From Cryobacterium breve (GTDB lineage Bacteria > Actinomycetota > Actinomycetes > Actinomycetales > Microbacteriaceae): DNA of 64,000 nucleotides. This document shows, in pieces, positions 1-9,604 of the stretch (positions within the stretch are counted from its first letter, which is position 1; each line of letters starts with the position of its first letter). The stretch spans positions 2,604,001-2,668,000 of the forward strand of contig NZ_CP075584.1 of assembly GCF_027594785.1 (NCBI RefSeq), written 5' to 3'. Below the pieces are notes generated by a model. The model did not search any database. It had not been told where the DNA came from and worked only from the letters and a program-made list of their open reading frames with translations. Both the position numbers and the translations under genes were made by a program.

Positions 1-464
1 AAGGGGTCGACCCGGTCGCCGGTGCCGGGCCACTGGGTGAGCTTGTGGCCGTCCCTGGGTGAGTACCAGTTGTAGAACATTCCGCTGGGCGCGTGGCGTT
101 CGAGGCCGGCGAGGGTCGCCAGGGTCGTGCGGAGCCGGGTGTACGCATCCGTGCGACTGATCACACCGAGGTCTCTCGCCGCGATCGTCGACCACAGGTA
201 CCCGCCGATGTTCGTGGGGCTGGTGTTGTCGCTCGGCGCAGACAGGTCGCCCTCGAGCGCGTCGGCGGGGAGACCGGTGGTCGTGTCGGTCATGGCGGCG
301 AGGGAGGTCCAGGTGTCCGTGGCATAGCCGAGCAGCACCCGGTCCGCGTCGCGCACATCGCCGCGGGCCTGGCCGGTGCCGGCATCGGCGGCGGCCGGCG
401 CAACGACGAGCGTGCCCGCCAGGAGGGCGGCGCAGAGCGCGGCGAACTTCGTTGTTCGTTTCAC
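1..464 (-). CDS. Secreted glycoamylase/DUF3131-type protein, 3' end cut by window edge
   Basis: The reading frame starts at GTG 464 with GAAGGA a few bases upstream and runs off the left edge, so only about 154 N-terminal residues are visible. A signal peptide is evident (MKRTTKFAALCAALLAGTLV then an AAADA-type cleavage region). The mature part contains SPTNIGGYLWSTIAARDLG, later LERH and GMFYNWYSP. This order matches the start of the glycoamylase-like/DUF3131 (alpha,alpha-toroid) domain seen in secreted glycan-acting proteins. Its leader carries a LacI-type palindrome at 563-576 almost identical to the one in front of the ABC transporter at 4.05 kb, so it is probably co-regulated with that sugar-uptake locus. 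Catalytic residues lie beyond the edge and cannot be checked. Confidence 0.72.
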   Translation of the reverse strand, partial: MKRTTKFAALCAALLAGTLVVAPAAADAGTGQARGDVRDADRVLLGYATDTWTSLAAMTDTTTGLPADALEGDLSAPSDNTSPTNIGGYLWSTIAARDLGVISRTDAYTRLRTTLATLAGLERHAPSGMFYNWYSPRDGHKLTQWPGTGDRVDP

Positions 465-562
465 AGGAGATTCCTTCGTGTCGTCAATGACAGGTGTGCC
501 GGCGGGGTGCGGGCGACGGATGCCGTCGGCATCCGTTACCCGGGGCGCGGCAACGACCCGAG

Positions 563-576
563 TGTATGCGCATACA
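563..576. promoter_or_regulatory. LacI-family operator TGTATGCGCATACA
   Basis: Perfect 14-bp palindrome 99 bp upstream of the GTG start of the truncated glycoamylase-like gene. It differs at one position from TGTAAGCGCATACA at 4049-4062 upstream of the ABC binding-protein gene. The central GCGC and the symmetry are typical of LacI/GalR operators. The LacI protein encoded at 2885-3997 is the natural candidate to bind both. Confidence 0.7.
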
Positions 577-617
577 ACACCCCCATGCAAGGGTGGTGCC
601 AAGCGTCCCCGACCGGG

Positions 618-1978
618 TCAGCGGCCGGGGACCACCGATCCGGGCACGGGAGCGGCCGCCAGCCCTGCCTGCCCGAGCAGTACCCCGCGGAGCACGTCAC
701 GGATCGCCGCGACCCCCTCGAGCGTCTCGACGAAGCTCGTGCTGAGCGGCGACAGCCCGATCCGCAGACCCTCCGGACCACGGAAATCGGGGATGACGTC
801 GTGTTCCCAGAGCGTCGTCGTGACCTGGCGCATCGCCGGGTGGTTGACGGTGACGTGGCCGCCGCGGTGGCGCGGGTCTCGTGGCGACGTGAGGGTCGCA
901 CCGAGGGGCGCGAGCCACTCATCGACGAGGGTGATCGCGAATTCGGTGAGTGCGACCGACTTGGCCCGCACCTCCTCGATGCCCGCTTCGCCGATCATCG
1001 CGATCGTGTCCTGCATCGCGAGCATGCCGACGATCGGTGGTGTCCCACTCTGAAACCGGCGGATGCCGTCGGCCGGCCGATACCCCGGCCCCATCGTGAA
1101 CACGTCCTTCGTGCCCATCCAGCCCTGGATCGGCTGGGTGAGCACGTCCTGGAGGTCGCGACGCACGTAGCCGAAGGCGGGAGCCCCCGGCCCGCCGTTG
1201 AGGTACTTGTACGAGCAGCCGACGGCGAGGTCGACGTCGCAAAGGTCCAGCTCGACGGGAACGGAGCCGACGGAGTGGCTGAGGTCCCAGAGTACGAGGG
1301 CGCCGACCGAATGCGCCACCGCGGTGATCCGGCGCATGTCGGCGAGGTACCCGGAGCGGTAGGCGACGTGGCTGAGCAGCACGAGCGCCGTCTGCGGGCC
1401 GATCGCCGCGCGCACCTGGTCGAGTGAGACCCCGCCGGCGGGATTCGAGTGGATCCAGTGCAGGGTCAGGCCGCGCTCGGCGGCGATGCCCTCGAGCAGG
1501 TACCGGTCGGTGGGGAAGTTGTCGGTGTCGAGTACGATCTCGGTGCGCGCCGGTTCGGAGCCGACCCTGCGGTAGTCCACCGCGGCCCGGGCGAGCTTAT
1601 AGAGCAGTACGGTCGTCGAGTCGCCGATGAAGACCTGGCCAGGCGCCGCGCCGAGCGCAACCCGCCCGAGTTCGTCGCCGATCCGGAACGGAAGGTCCAT
1701 CCACTCCTCGTCCCAGCCGCGGATCAGCCGGGTTCCCCAGTTGTGGGTCAGGAACTCGGTGATCCGCCCGACACTCGCGAGGGTCGGCCGACCGAGCGAA
1801 TTGCCGTCGAGGTAGACGAAGGGATCGGCCGCGCTGCCCGCCGCACCGCCTGCCTCAGTGCCCACGAACTGCCGACGGTAGTGGGCCAGCCCGTCGATGC
1901 GGTCCATTCGGCGGGCGAAGACGAGGTGGGCATCCGTGCCCTCGCCGGCGGTGCGGCTCGGATCGGGGGAGGCGTCAT
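618..1978 (-). CDS. kynU: Kynureninase (start region frameshifted)
   Basis: PLP enzyme that cleaves L-kynurenine to anthranilate and alanine in tryptophan catabolism. Visible features are YLDGNSLGRP near the N-terminus, a WDLSHSVG-type PLP aspartate region, and the Schiff-base lysine in CSYKYLNGGPGAP. An uninterrupted frame begins only at ATG 1907, but the family-like residues DAHLVFARRMDRIDGLAHYR continue upstream without a start. An ATG at 1976-1978, with GAGG seven bases ahead, is one base out of frame. Adding one G to the G5 run at 1964-1968 joins them into a 453-residue protein of normal length, so I place the start at 1978 and treat the break as a homopolymer error. It is divergent from a TetR gene that may control it. 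Confidence 0.88.
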
Positions 1979-2028
1979 CGGGATTCCTCGGTTCTCAGGG
2001 ATGCTGCGGGCCGTCGACCGGCGCGACG

Positions 2029-2084
2029 CGGTTCTCCGGCGAGATGCACGGGTCCGCATGAGAGACCCGGTTCTCCGGCGAGAT
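2029..2084. repeat. Two 17-bp direct repeats in the kynU-tetR intergenic region
   Basis: CGGTTCTCCGGCGAGAT occurs at 2029-2045 and again at 2068-2084, 39 bp apart start to start. A partial copy (CGGTTCTC) lies at 1989-1996. The position between divergent kynU and tetR suggests a regulator-binding region, but no palindrome typical of TetR operators was seen here. Confidence 0.5.
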
Positions 2085-2176
2085 TCTATCCCGGACGAGG
2101 GATTCCGGGCGCAGGCACAGGCGACGTGGAGGATTCCCTCCGACTCGTCATAGCTGGGGGACTTACAATCGTCTCC

Positions 2177-2884
2177 ATGACTTCGTCCGAACCGACCCCG
2201 CAGGACGGCGCACAACCGCGTCGGCGCGACGCCCGGCAGAACCGAGAGCGCCTGATCGTCGAGGCGCGGACGCTCATCGCGCAGAACGGGGTCGACGCCT
2301 CACTCGAGGAGATCGCCCGCCGCGCAGACGTCGGCGTGGCCACGCTCTACCGAAACTTCCCGACCAGGGACGACCTCGTGCGCGCGCTCTACGACATCGC
2401 GCTCGCCGAACTCGCGACCGTCCGCGATGAGATCGCCGCGGCTCCTACGGCCTGGGCCGGCATCGAGCTCTACATGGAGCGCGTCGCCGAGTGGCTTGTC
2501 GCCGATCCGGCGCTCCCGCACATTCTCAAGCGCATGGAGGTCATCGACCCCGGCAGCGGCAAGGGCACGGAGTTCCAGGCCGTGATCGCCGGCCTCGTCG
2601 CCCGCGCCAAGAAGGACGGTGCACTCCGGGCGGATGTCGACGCGGTCGATCTCGCGGTGCTGGTCACCATGGTCGGCTCTCTCGGCACGCACGGCGGCGG
2701 CCACACCGGCCAATGGCGCAGGCAGCTCGCGATCGTGCTCGACGGACTGCGGCTGCCGGCAACGGACCGGCCCCGGCTGCCCGGTCGCCCGCTTGCCGCC
2801 CGCGAGTTCCAGGCAGCGGTTCACGGGGTCACCCGGCGCGCCAAGCGAGCCGCATCCGGCCGCGCCGCGGGATCCGGGGCCTGA
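2177..2884 (+). CDS. TetR-family transcriptional regulator
   Basis: 235 residues. The N-terminal helix-turn-helix is plain (RLIVEARTLIAQNGVDASLE followed by EIARRADVGVATLYRNFPTR), the standard TetR DNA-binding signature. The C-terminal ligand domain is unassigned, with a basic, low-complexity tail. I chose ATG 2177 because upstream in-frame residues do not look like protein and MTSSEP is a usual soluble start. The gene is divergent from kynureninase, and its stop (2882-2884) directly abuts the GTG of the LacI gene, so it may be co-transcribed with that repressor. The ligand is unknown. Confidence 0.85.
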   Translation: MTSSEPTPQDGAQPRRRDARQNRERLIVEARTLIAQNGVDASLEEIARRADVGVATLYRNFPTRDDLVRALYDIALAELATVRDEIAAAPTAWAGIELYMERVAEWLVADPALPHILKRMEVIDPGSGKGTEFQAVIAGLVARAKKDGALRADVDAVDLAVLVTMVGSLGTHGGGHTGQWRRQLAIVLDGLRLPATDRPRLPGRPLAAREFQAAVHGVTRRAKRAASGRAAGSGA

Positions 2885-3997
2885 GTGAAGGCCGCGACCG
2901 TCTACGACGTGGCCGCCCACGCGGGTGTGTCCATCGCAACGGTCTCGAGGGTGCTGCGCCGCCCCGACGATGTACGCGCATCCACCCGGCAGCGGGTGCT
3001 CGCGTCGGTGCTCGCACTCGGGTACGTGCCGAGCGCAAGCGCGCGCGGGCTCGCGGCTCGCCGCACCGGCGTCCTCGGCCTCTACTTCTCGAGCGTCGAC
3101 GACGAGGACGAGCAGTCCGAGGCGATCTTCGTGCAGGACACCTCCGTCGAGATCGTGGTCGACGTGCCGGACAGCCGTGAGGTGCGCCCGCCGAACCTGT
3201 ACTTCGACGAGGTGCTGCGGGGCAGCGAGCGGGAAGCCTGGCGGCACGGGTTCGCCCTCATGGTCGGCGTCGGGCGTGACGCGAACCCGGCGGACATGGT
3301 CAACGACATCGCCGGTCGGGTGGACGGCATGGCCGTGCTGGCCGGGAGTGTCCCCGACGACATCCTCGACCACGTGTCCCGGCGCATCCCGGTGGTGTTG
3401 ATCGCCGGCCCGCGGCGGGGCGACCATCACGACCACGTGAGCGTGAGCAACCTCGAGGGCATGCGCGCCCTGACGACGCACCTGCTCTCCCGGCACGGGC
3501 TGACCGACCTCGTCTACGTCGGTGGGCCGGCCGACTCGCCGGACGACGCGGAGCGGTACCAGGGTTTCGTCGAGGCCGTCGAGGCCGCGGGTCTCGACCC
3601 CGCTGCGCTGCCGGTGCTGCGCGGCGAGTTCTCGCGGGTCCGCGCCCGCGGCGTCGCCGAGACGATGCTCGCGACCGGGCGCGTGCCGCGGGCGCTCGTG
3701 TGCGGCAACGACCAGATGGCGCTCGGAATGCTCGACGTACTGATCCCCGCAGGGGTGAGGGTTCCCGAGGACGTGATCGTCACCGGCTTCGACGGGATCG
3801 AGGCCGGACGGCTCTCCCGGCCACGGCTCACGACGGTGCACCAGCCCATGGTCGAGCTGGGCCGCGCCGCGATGCGCGCCATGCTCAGCCGGATCGAACA
3901 CCCCGACCAGCCGCCCATCACCGCGCGTCTTCCCGTCAAAGTGCTGCTGCGCGAAAGCTCGGAAGGCCCCGCCCACCCCAGCCCCGCCCGTCCCTGA
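2885..3997 (+). CDS. LacI-family transcriptional repressor
   Basis: 370 residues. N-terminal LacI helix-turn-helix and hinge are evident (TVYDVAAHAGVSIATVSRVL, then GYVPSASARGL). They are followed by a periplasmic-binding-protein-like effector domain with the usual PRALVCGNDQMALGML and VTGFDGIEAGRLSRPRLTTV signatures. The GTG start abuts the TetR stop. Directly downstream is an ABC sugar/peptide-type importer with an operator-like palindrome in its leader (4049-4062). I infer that this protein represses the transporter-hydrolase-GH1 operon and the glycoamylase-like gene at the left edge, with a glycoside breakdown product as inducer. Confidence 0.92.
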   Translation: MKAATVYDVAAHAGVSIATVSRVLRRPDDVRASTRQRVLASVLALGYVPSASARGLAARRTGVLGLYFSSVDDEDEQSEAIFVQDTSVEIVVDVPDSREVRPPNLYFDEVLRGSEREAWRHGFALMVGVGRDANPADMVNDIAGRVDGMAVLAGSVPDDILDHVSRRIPVVLIAGPRRGDHHDHVSVSNLEGMRALTTHLLSRHGLTDLVYVGGPADSPDDAERYQGFVEAVEAAGLDPAALPVLRGEFSRVRARGVAETMLATGRVPRALVCGNDQMALGMLDVLIPAGVRVPEDVIVTGFDGIEAGRLSRPRLTTVHQPMVELGRAAMRAMLSRIEHPDQPPITARLPVKVLLRESSEGPAHPSPARP

Positions 3998-4048
3998 TCC
4001 GGGCTCCCGGCGGGCCGAGCCTTCGAAACTCGTGCTTGCGCTCCAGAA

Positions 4049-4062
4049 TGTAAGCGCATACA
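4049..4062. promoter_or_regulatory. LacI-family operator TGTAAGCGCATACA
   Basis: Near-perfect palindrome 94 bp upstream of the binding-protein start codon and 52 bp after the LacI stop. It shares 13 of 14 positions with the palindrome at 563-576. It is the expected place for a repressor to control the ABC-hydrolase-GH1 operon. Confidence 0.75.
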
Positions 4063-4155
4063 GTTGGGGAAACAGCCGAGGCCCCCGAATAGCCGGAACA
4101 CGATTCCGGGCCGGTGGCTTCGCGAGTCAACGTCGACACAAGGGATCCAAGAGCA

Positions 4156-5806
4156 ATGAAGCAATTGAGAAGGCGCATCGGACGCACGGCCCTGGCCGTC
4201 GTTGGTGTGGCCGCACTGCTGGCCACGAGCGCGTGCAGCATGAACGTCAACAAACAGTCCGCCGCCCCGAGCGACGGCTCCCTGCTGGTCGCGGCCGACA
4301 ACGGTTCGCCCACCTTCGAGAAGAACTTCAACCCGTTCTCCACCAGCAAGCGCGTCGCCACCACCTACATGTACGAGCCGCTCGAGGTGACCAACACCCT
4401 CGACGGCACGGCCACACCGTTCCTCGCAACCGGGGTCACCCTGCCCGATGCGAAGACCGTCGTCTACGACATCCGCACCGGCGTGAAGTGGTCGGACGGC
4501 GAGGCCTTCACCCCCGCCGACGTGCTCTACACCTTCAACCTCGTCAAGGCGACGCCGGCTCTCGACACCTGGGGGGTCTGGCAGCACATCCAGAGCCTCG
4601 AGGTCGTCGGCGACACCGTCGTCTTCCATCTCCTCGCCGACGACGTTCCCGCCGCCGGGATCATCGACCAGCAGCTCATCGTTCCCGAGCACATCTGGAA
4701 GGACGTGGCCGACCCGGTCACCTGGAAGAACGAGACCCCGGTCGCGACCGGTCCGTTCGTGCTCGACACCTTCACAGCCAACCAGTACACGCTCACGAAG
4801 AACGCGGGCTACTGGCAGGCAGACAAGGTCGCCGTCGACAAGCTCGTGCTGCCGGCGGCGAACAGCCAGCTCGACGTCGTGAAGAACGGCTACGACTGGG
4901 CGTACGCCTTCATGACGGATGTCGAGGGCACCTGGGTCGCCGCCGACAAGCAGCACAACAAGTACTGGTTCCCGCCGGGCGGCACCGTCACGCTGTCTCC
5001 GAACCTCACCAAGGCTCCGTACAACGACGTGAACTTCCGTCAGGGACTGAGCCTGGCGCTCGACCGTGGCAAGATCGCCAAGGATGCCGAGCAAGGCTAC
5101 GTGGAGGCGGCCGGCCAGTCCGGGTTGCTCCTGCCGAACCAGGACGCCTGGCTGAACAAGGACCTGCCCGACGGGGGAGCCGTCGCCCAGGATGAGACCG
5201 CGGCCCTCGCGGCCTTCGCCAAGGCCGGCTACACCCAGGCCGGCGGCAAGCTCGTCGACTCCGCCGGGACCCAGCTGAGCATCAACATCCTCACCGCCAA
5301 CGGGTACACCGACTGGCTGCAGGGACTGCAGACCGTGCAGACGCAGGCTCGGCGCCATCGGCATCGACGTGAAGCTCAGCCAGCCGCAGCCGGCCGCGTA
5401 CACCGAGGCGCTCAGCAAGGGTGACTTCGATATCGCCATGAACAGCTTCGGCGGAACCGGCAGCGTGTTCCAGGACATGAACACCCTGCTCAACAGTCAG
5501 TTCGCGACGCCGATCGGCACCGGAACGACCGGCAACTACGGTCGCTTCACTGACCCGAAGGTCGACGCCCTGCTCGCCCAGCTGAAGGGCTCGACCGACG
5601 CGGCAGACCAGAAGGCCATTTCGGCGAAGCTGCAGACCGTGATGTACGAGCAGCTGCCCGTGATCAGCATGTTCTACGGCGGTCTCTGGGGCCTCACGAG
5701 CGACAAGAACTTCACCAACTGGCCGAGCGCCGACAACGCGTACTCGCCGCCGAACACGTGGAACTCGACGCCGCTGCTCATCCTGACCCACCTGAAGAAG
5801 GCGTAA
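4156..5806 (+). CDS. ABC transporter substrate-binding lipoprotein, SBP_bac_5 type (frameshifted)
   Basis: Family 5 (Opp/Dpp-type) solute-binding lipoprotein. The N-terminus has basic residues, a hydrophobic stretch and the lipobox-like LATSAC. Family 5 features include FNPFSTSKRVATTYMYEPL, GVKWSDGEAFTPADVLYTF and ATGPFVLD. The frame breaks at 5345-5349, where AGGCT stands for AGCT. Removing one G gives TVQTQLGAIGIDVKLSQPQP and a continuous 549-residue protein of normal family length, so the gene is very likely intact. ATG 4156 is preferred to an upstream ATG because it opens the lipoprotein signal and has AAGGGA ahead of it. The substrate is probably an oligosaccharide or glycoside rather than a peptide, inferred from the linked GH1 and LacI genes. 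Confidence 0.9.
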
Positions 5807-5813
5807 CCCGACC

Positions 5814-5857
5814 GGTGCTGCGGGCCGGTACCCCTGGGGGGACTGGCCCGCAGCACC
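5814..5857 (+). other. Stem-loop between binding-protein and permease genes
   Basis: Perfect 13-bp inverted repeat, GGTGCTGCGGGCC at 5814-5826 and GGCCCGCAGCACC at 5845-5857, with an 18-base loop and no following T run. It begins 7 bp after the binding-protein stop. In ABC operons such structures commonly protect the upstream message or reduce read-through so that the binding protein is made in excess; I infer that role here. Confidence 0.6.
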
Positions 5858-5942
5858 ACCCCCGCCTGCACTCCGATGACGGACTGCCGGCACTCGCGCA
5901 TTCCGCACCGGAACGCCGGCCAGGACTCGAAAGGAACGACCT

Positions 5943-6923
5943 GTGCGCTACCTGCTGAGTAAGGTCGGCCTGTTGCTGCTCACCCTGTGGGCTGCAGTCA
6001 CGCTGAACTTCCTCCTTCCGCGACTGATGCCGGGTTCCCCGGCGGACGCCGCCATCGCGAAACTGGCCCAGAACGGCCCGGTCAGCCCCTCCACCCGGGC
6101 CGCCATCGAAGCCCAGCTCGGCGTGCCGACCGGCAGCGCCTGGGACCAGTACCTCCAGTACCTCAACAACGTCGTGCACTTCGACTTCGGCGTCTCGTAC
6201 ACCTTCTTCCCGCAGTCCGTCGCGAGCCTGGTTGGCACGGCGCTGCCGTGGACCCTCGTGCTCGTGGGGTTCGTCACGATCGTCGCCTTCGTCTGCGGCA
6301 CCCTGCTCGGGGTGCTCGCGGCCTGGAAGCGCGGCACCTGGCTGGACACTCTCCCCACCGTCGGCGGCACCTTCGCGAGCGCGTTCCCGTACTTCTGGAC
6401 GGCCCTGCTGCTGCTTTTCTTCCTCGGCTACGTGGCCGGCTGGTTCCCCACCTCGGGAGCGTACGGCAGCGCGGCGACACCGGAATTCAGCGGGCCGTTC
6501 CTGCTCGACGCGCTCTACCACTCCATCCTGCCCGCGACGACGATCCTGATCACCTCCCTCGGCGGCTGGATCCTCGGTATGCGGAGCACCATGATCAACA
6601 CCCTCGGGGACGACTACGTGACCTTCGCGGAAGCGAACGGTCTCCGGCCGCGCACCGTGGCCATCCGCTACGCCGCGCGAAACGCCATCCTGCCGAACCT
6701 GACCTCGTTCGGGCTCGCGCTCGGCGGCGTCGTCGGCGGGTCCCTGCTCGTCGAGCGGGTGTTCAGCTACCCGGGAGTCGGCTACCTGCTGTACACGGCG
6801 GTCGTCAACCAGGACTTCCCGCTCATGCAGGCGCTCTTTCTGATCATCACGATCAGCGTGCTCCTGGCGAACTTCATTGTCGACATCCTGTACGGCATCC
6901 TGGACCCGAGGACGAGGCGCTGA
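5943..6923 (+). CDS. ABC transporter permease, DppB/OppB type
   Basis: 326-residue inner-membrane permease, GTG start at 5943 after AAAGGAACGACCT. About six hydrophobic segments are visible, beginning with KVGLLLLTLWAAVTLNFLLP. The DppB N-terminal pattern FLLPRLMPGSPADAAIAKLA is present. The EAA loop lies in FAEANGLRPRTVAIRYAARNAILP, where it would contact the ATPase. It pairs with the next gene to form the channel. Spacing to the DppC-type gene is 4 bp, consistent with one operon. Confidence 0.9.
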   Translation: MRYLLSKVGLLLLTLWAAVTLNFLLPRLMPGSPADAAIAKLAQNGPVSPSTRAAIEAQLGVPTGSAWDQYLQYLNNVVHFDFGVSYTFFPQSVASLVGTALPWTLVLVGFVTIVAFVCGTLLGVLAAWKRGTWLDTLPTVGGTFASAFPYFWTALLLLFFLGYVAGWFPTSGAYGSAATPEFSGPFLLDALYHSILPATTILITSLGGWILGMRSTMINTLGDDYVTFAEANGLRPRTVAIRYAARNAILPNLTSFGLALGGVVGGSLLVERVFSYPGVGYLLYTAVVNQDFPLMQALFLIITISVLLANFIVDILYGILDPRTRR

Positions 6924-6927
6924 CCCC

Positions 6928-7845
6928 ATGAGCACATCGACCATGATCGTCAAGATCCCCTCCGGCCACGACGGGCCGGCGAACCCCTTCCGGGTGATCA
7001 CCCGCGCCGTCGCCACCATCTGGAGCGTGCCCAAGGCACGGATCGGGGTGGCGCTGCTCCTGCTCTTCGTGATCCTCGCCGTGTTCGCCCCGCTGATCGC
7101 CCCATACAGCGCGACCGAGAACACCTTCGGCCGCAGCGAAGACATGAGTGCGGACCACTGGCTCGGCACCACCGCGGCCGGCCAGGACGTGCTCTCGCAG
7201 ATCATCTACGGCGCTCGCGTCTCCGTGTTCGTCGGATTCACCGCGGGGCTGCTCTCCACCATCATCGCGGTGCTGATCGGCCTGAGCTGGGGGTACCTGC
7301 GCGGCTTCGCCGCCGAAGTGATCAACTTCGTCGTCAACCTGTTCCTGGTCATCCCCGCCCTGCCGCTCATGATCGTGATCGCCGCCTACCTGCAGAACGG
7401 CGGCATCGGCATGATCGTGCTCGTCGTCGTCATCACCGGTTGGGCGTGGGGAGCGCGCGTGCTGCGCTCCCAGACCCAGTCGCTGCGGTCCCGCGACTTC
7501 GTCACGGCGGCGGTCTTCAGCGGTGAGAGCCCGGCGCGCATCGTTTTCCGCGAGATCCTGCCGAACATGACCTCGCTCATCGTCGGAAGCTTCTTCGGCG
7601 CATCCACCGCGGCGATCCTCGCAGAGGCCGGCCTCGAGTTCCTCGGACTCGGCGACTCCACCACCGTCAGCTGGGGCACCATGCTCTTCTGGGCGCAGAA
7701 CAGCAACGCGCTCCTCACCGGCCAGTGGGTGCTGCTCTTCGCCCCCGGCCTCTGCATCTCGCTGCTGGCGACCTCGATGAGCCTGATCAACTTCGGCGTC
7801 GACGGCCTCAGTAATCCGCGCCTCAGGGAAGGATCGAAAAGATGA
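6928..7845 (+). CDS. ABC transporter permease, DppC/OppC type
   Basis: 305 residues. The N-terminus is the cytoplasmic leader plus first membrane segment typical of DppC (RIGVALLLLFVILAVFAPLI), followed by the DHWLGTTAAGQDVLSQIIYG motif characteristic of the OppC_N/DppC group. The EAA loop lies in the region FVTAAVFSGESPARIVFREI. ATG 6928 is chosen over an upstream start inside the previous gene. The stop overlaps the start of the ATPase gene (ATGA at 7842-7845), indicating translational coupling. Confidence 0.9.
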   Translation: MSTSTMIVKIPSGHDGPANPFRVITRAVATIWSVPKARIGVALLLLFVILAVFAPLIAPYSATENTFGRSEDMSADHWLGTTAAGQDVLSQIIYGARVSVFVGFTAGLLSTIIAVLIGLSWGYLRGFAAEVINFVVNLFLVIPALPLMIVIAAYLQNGGIGMIVLVVVITGWAWGARVLRSQTQSLRSRDFVTAAVFSGESPARIVFREILPNMTSLIVGSFFGASTAAILAEAGLEFLGLGDSTTVSWGTMLFWAQNSNALLTGQWVLLFAPGLCISLLATSMSLINFGVDGLSNPRLREGSKR

Positions 7846-9604
7846 GCCTCGTCAGTGTGCAGGGCCTCAGCGTCGTCTACGAACCGAACGGCGCCGAACC
7901 GGTCCCGGCCGTGAAGGACGTCTCCTTCGATCTCGAACAGGGCGACTTCGTGGGTCTGGTCGGCGAGTCCGGGTCCGGTAAGTCCACGCTGGGCTTCGCG
8001 CTCACCGGCCTCTCCAGGCCCCCGGCCAGGGTCAGCGGCGGCACCATCCTCTTCGACGGGGTGGACATCGCCTCGCTCAGCCCGCGGGACCTCCGGGTGC
8101 AGCGGCACGGCGGTTTCGCGATGGTGCTGCAGTCCGGCATGAACGCGCTCAACCCGGTGCGCAGCATCCGCAATCACTTCTACGACATCTTCGCCGCGCA
8201 CGGCCACGTGTCGAAGGCGAATCGGGCGAAGCGCGCCGCCGAACTCGTCGGCAAGGTCGAGTTGCCGGTGAGCGTGCTCGACCGCTTCTCCGGCGAGCTC
8301 AGCGGCGGCATGCGGCAGCGCGTCTCGATCGCGCTCGCCCTCTCGCTCGAGCCCCGCCTGATGGTCTTCGACGAGCCGACGACGGCCCTCGACGTGCTCG
8401 TGCAGCACGCCGTCATGGACACCATCCGCGAGCCTGCAGAAGTCCGAGCGCTTCACGGCCGTGCTGATCAGCCACGACCTTGGGATGGTGCTCGAGGTCA
8501 CCGAACGCGTGATGGTCATGCACGACGGTCTCATCGTCGAGGATGCCCCGGCCGCGCAGATCCTGGCCGCGCCGCAGCATCCGTACACCCGCATGCTGCT
8601 CAGCCACTACGGCGACCCGCGTGCGGCCGTCGTCGAGGTGCCCGGGCTCGTCGCGCGCGGCGCGCAACGGGAGACGGATGTATCGATCGCATCCGCCGGC
8701 TCCGCCGCATCTGCCGTGCCGGCCGCGTCCACAGCGTCTGCCCCGGAGCCCGGGGTGCGTCGCCGCGAGGGACGCGCCGCCCGCGAGGCCATTGTTGTCA
8801 GTGGGGTTTCCAAGCTCTATCCGCGGCCGAACCGGGGGAGCAGCCCGTGCTCGCCGTCGACAACGTGTCGTTCACCCTCGAACCGGGCGCCTCGATGGCC
8901 CTCGTCGGGGCCAGCGGCAGCGGCAAGAGCACGATCGCCAAGCTCATCACCGGGGTCGAGCGCCCGACGGGCGGCACGATCACCTTCGGCGACCTGCGGA
9001 TCGACACGATCAAGCGGCGCCAGGCTCAAGCGGCTGCACACCGAGGTCCAGATGGTGTTCCAGGACCCGTATGCGGCACTCAACCCGCTGCACACCGTCG
9101 AGTACACCCTGACCAGGCCGATCCTGAACTACTCGAAGCTCCGCGGCCGGGACGCCCGCGCCCGGGTGCTCGAGCCTGCTCGAGACCGTCGGGCTGACCC
9201 CGGTGGAACAGTTCGCGTCGCGGCTGCCGCACCAGCTCTCCGGCGGGCAGCGCCAGCGCGTCGTGATCGCCCGGGCGCTCGCGAGCGACCCGCAGGTGAT
9301 CATCGCCGACGAGCCCGTCTCGATGCTCGACGTCTCGCTGCGCGCCGGCGTGCTCGCCCTGCTCGACAGCCTGCGCGAAACCTGGGGAGTGAGCATGCTC
9401 TACATCACCCACGACCTGTTGAGCGCGCGACTCGTGACCGACCAGATCATGGTGCTCAACCATGGCACCGTCGTGGAGGAAGGCCCGACCGCGACCGTGC
9501 TGCAGAACCCGCGGGACGATTACACGATCCGGCTGCTCGACGCGATCCCGCAGCCCGGCACCCGCGGTCCCGCCCTCATCCCGAACGGAACAACTCATGA
9601 GTGA
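7842..9604 (+). CDS. Fused double ABC ATPase, DppD-DppF type (four frameshifts)
   Basis: Two complete nucleotide-binding domains in one chain, about 586 residues once corrected. NBD1: Walker A GESGSGKSTLG, signature LSGGMRQRVSIALAL, Walker B LMVFDEPT. NBD2: Walker A GASGSGKSTIAK, signature LSGGQRQRVVIARAL, Walker B VIIADEP. An oligopeptide-type C-terminal segment (QHPYTRML) follows NBD1. Frame breaks lie at 8431-8435 (AGCCT), about 8820 (one T missing), 9022-9026 (AGGCT) and 9173-9177 (AGCCT). Correcting three extra bases and one missing base restores the full frame with all motifs, so I regard the gene as functional. It overlaps its neighbours on both sides (ATGA; 8 bp at 9597-9604). Confidence 0.88.

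Noticed and set aside
3514..5493. Long minus-strand frame opposite lacI and the binding-protein gene
   Set aside because: Shadow frame; the plus strand codes clear LacI and SBP families.
4156..9604. Treating the broken binding-protein and ATPase genes as pseudogenes
   Set aside because: All motifs survive, the breaks follow one sequence context, and corrections give whole-codon lengths; neighbours in the operon are intact.
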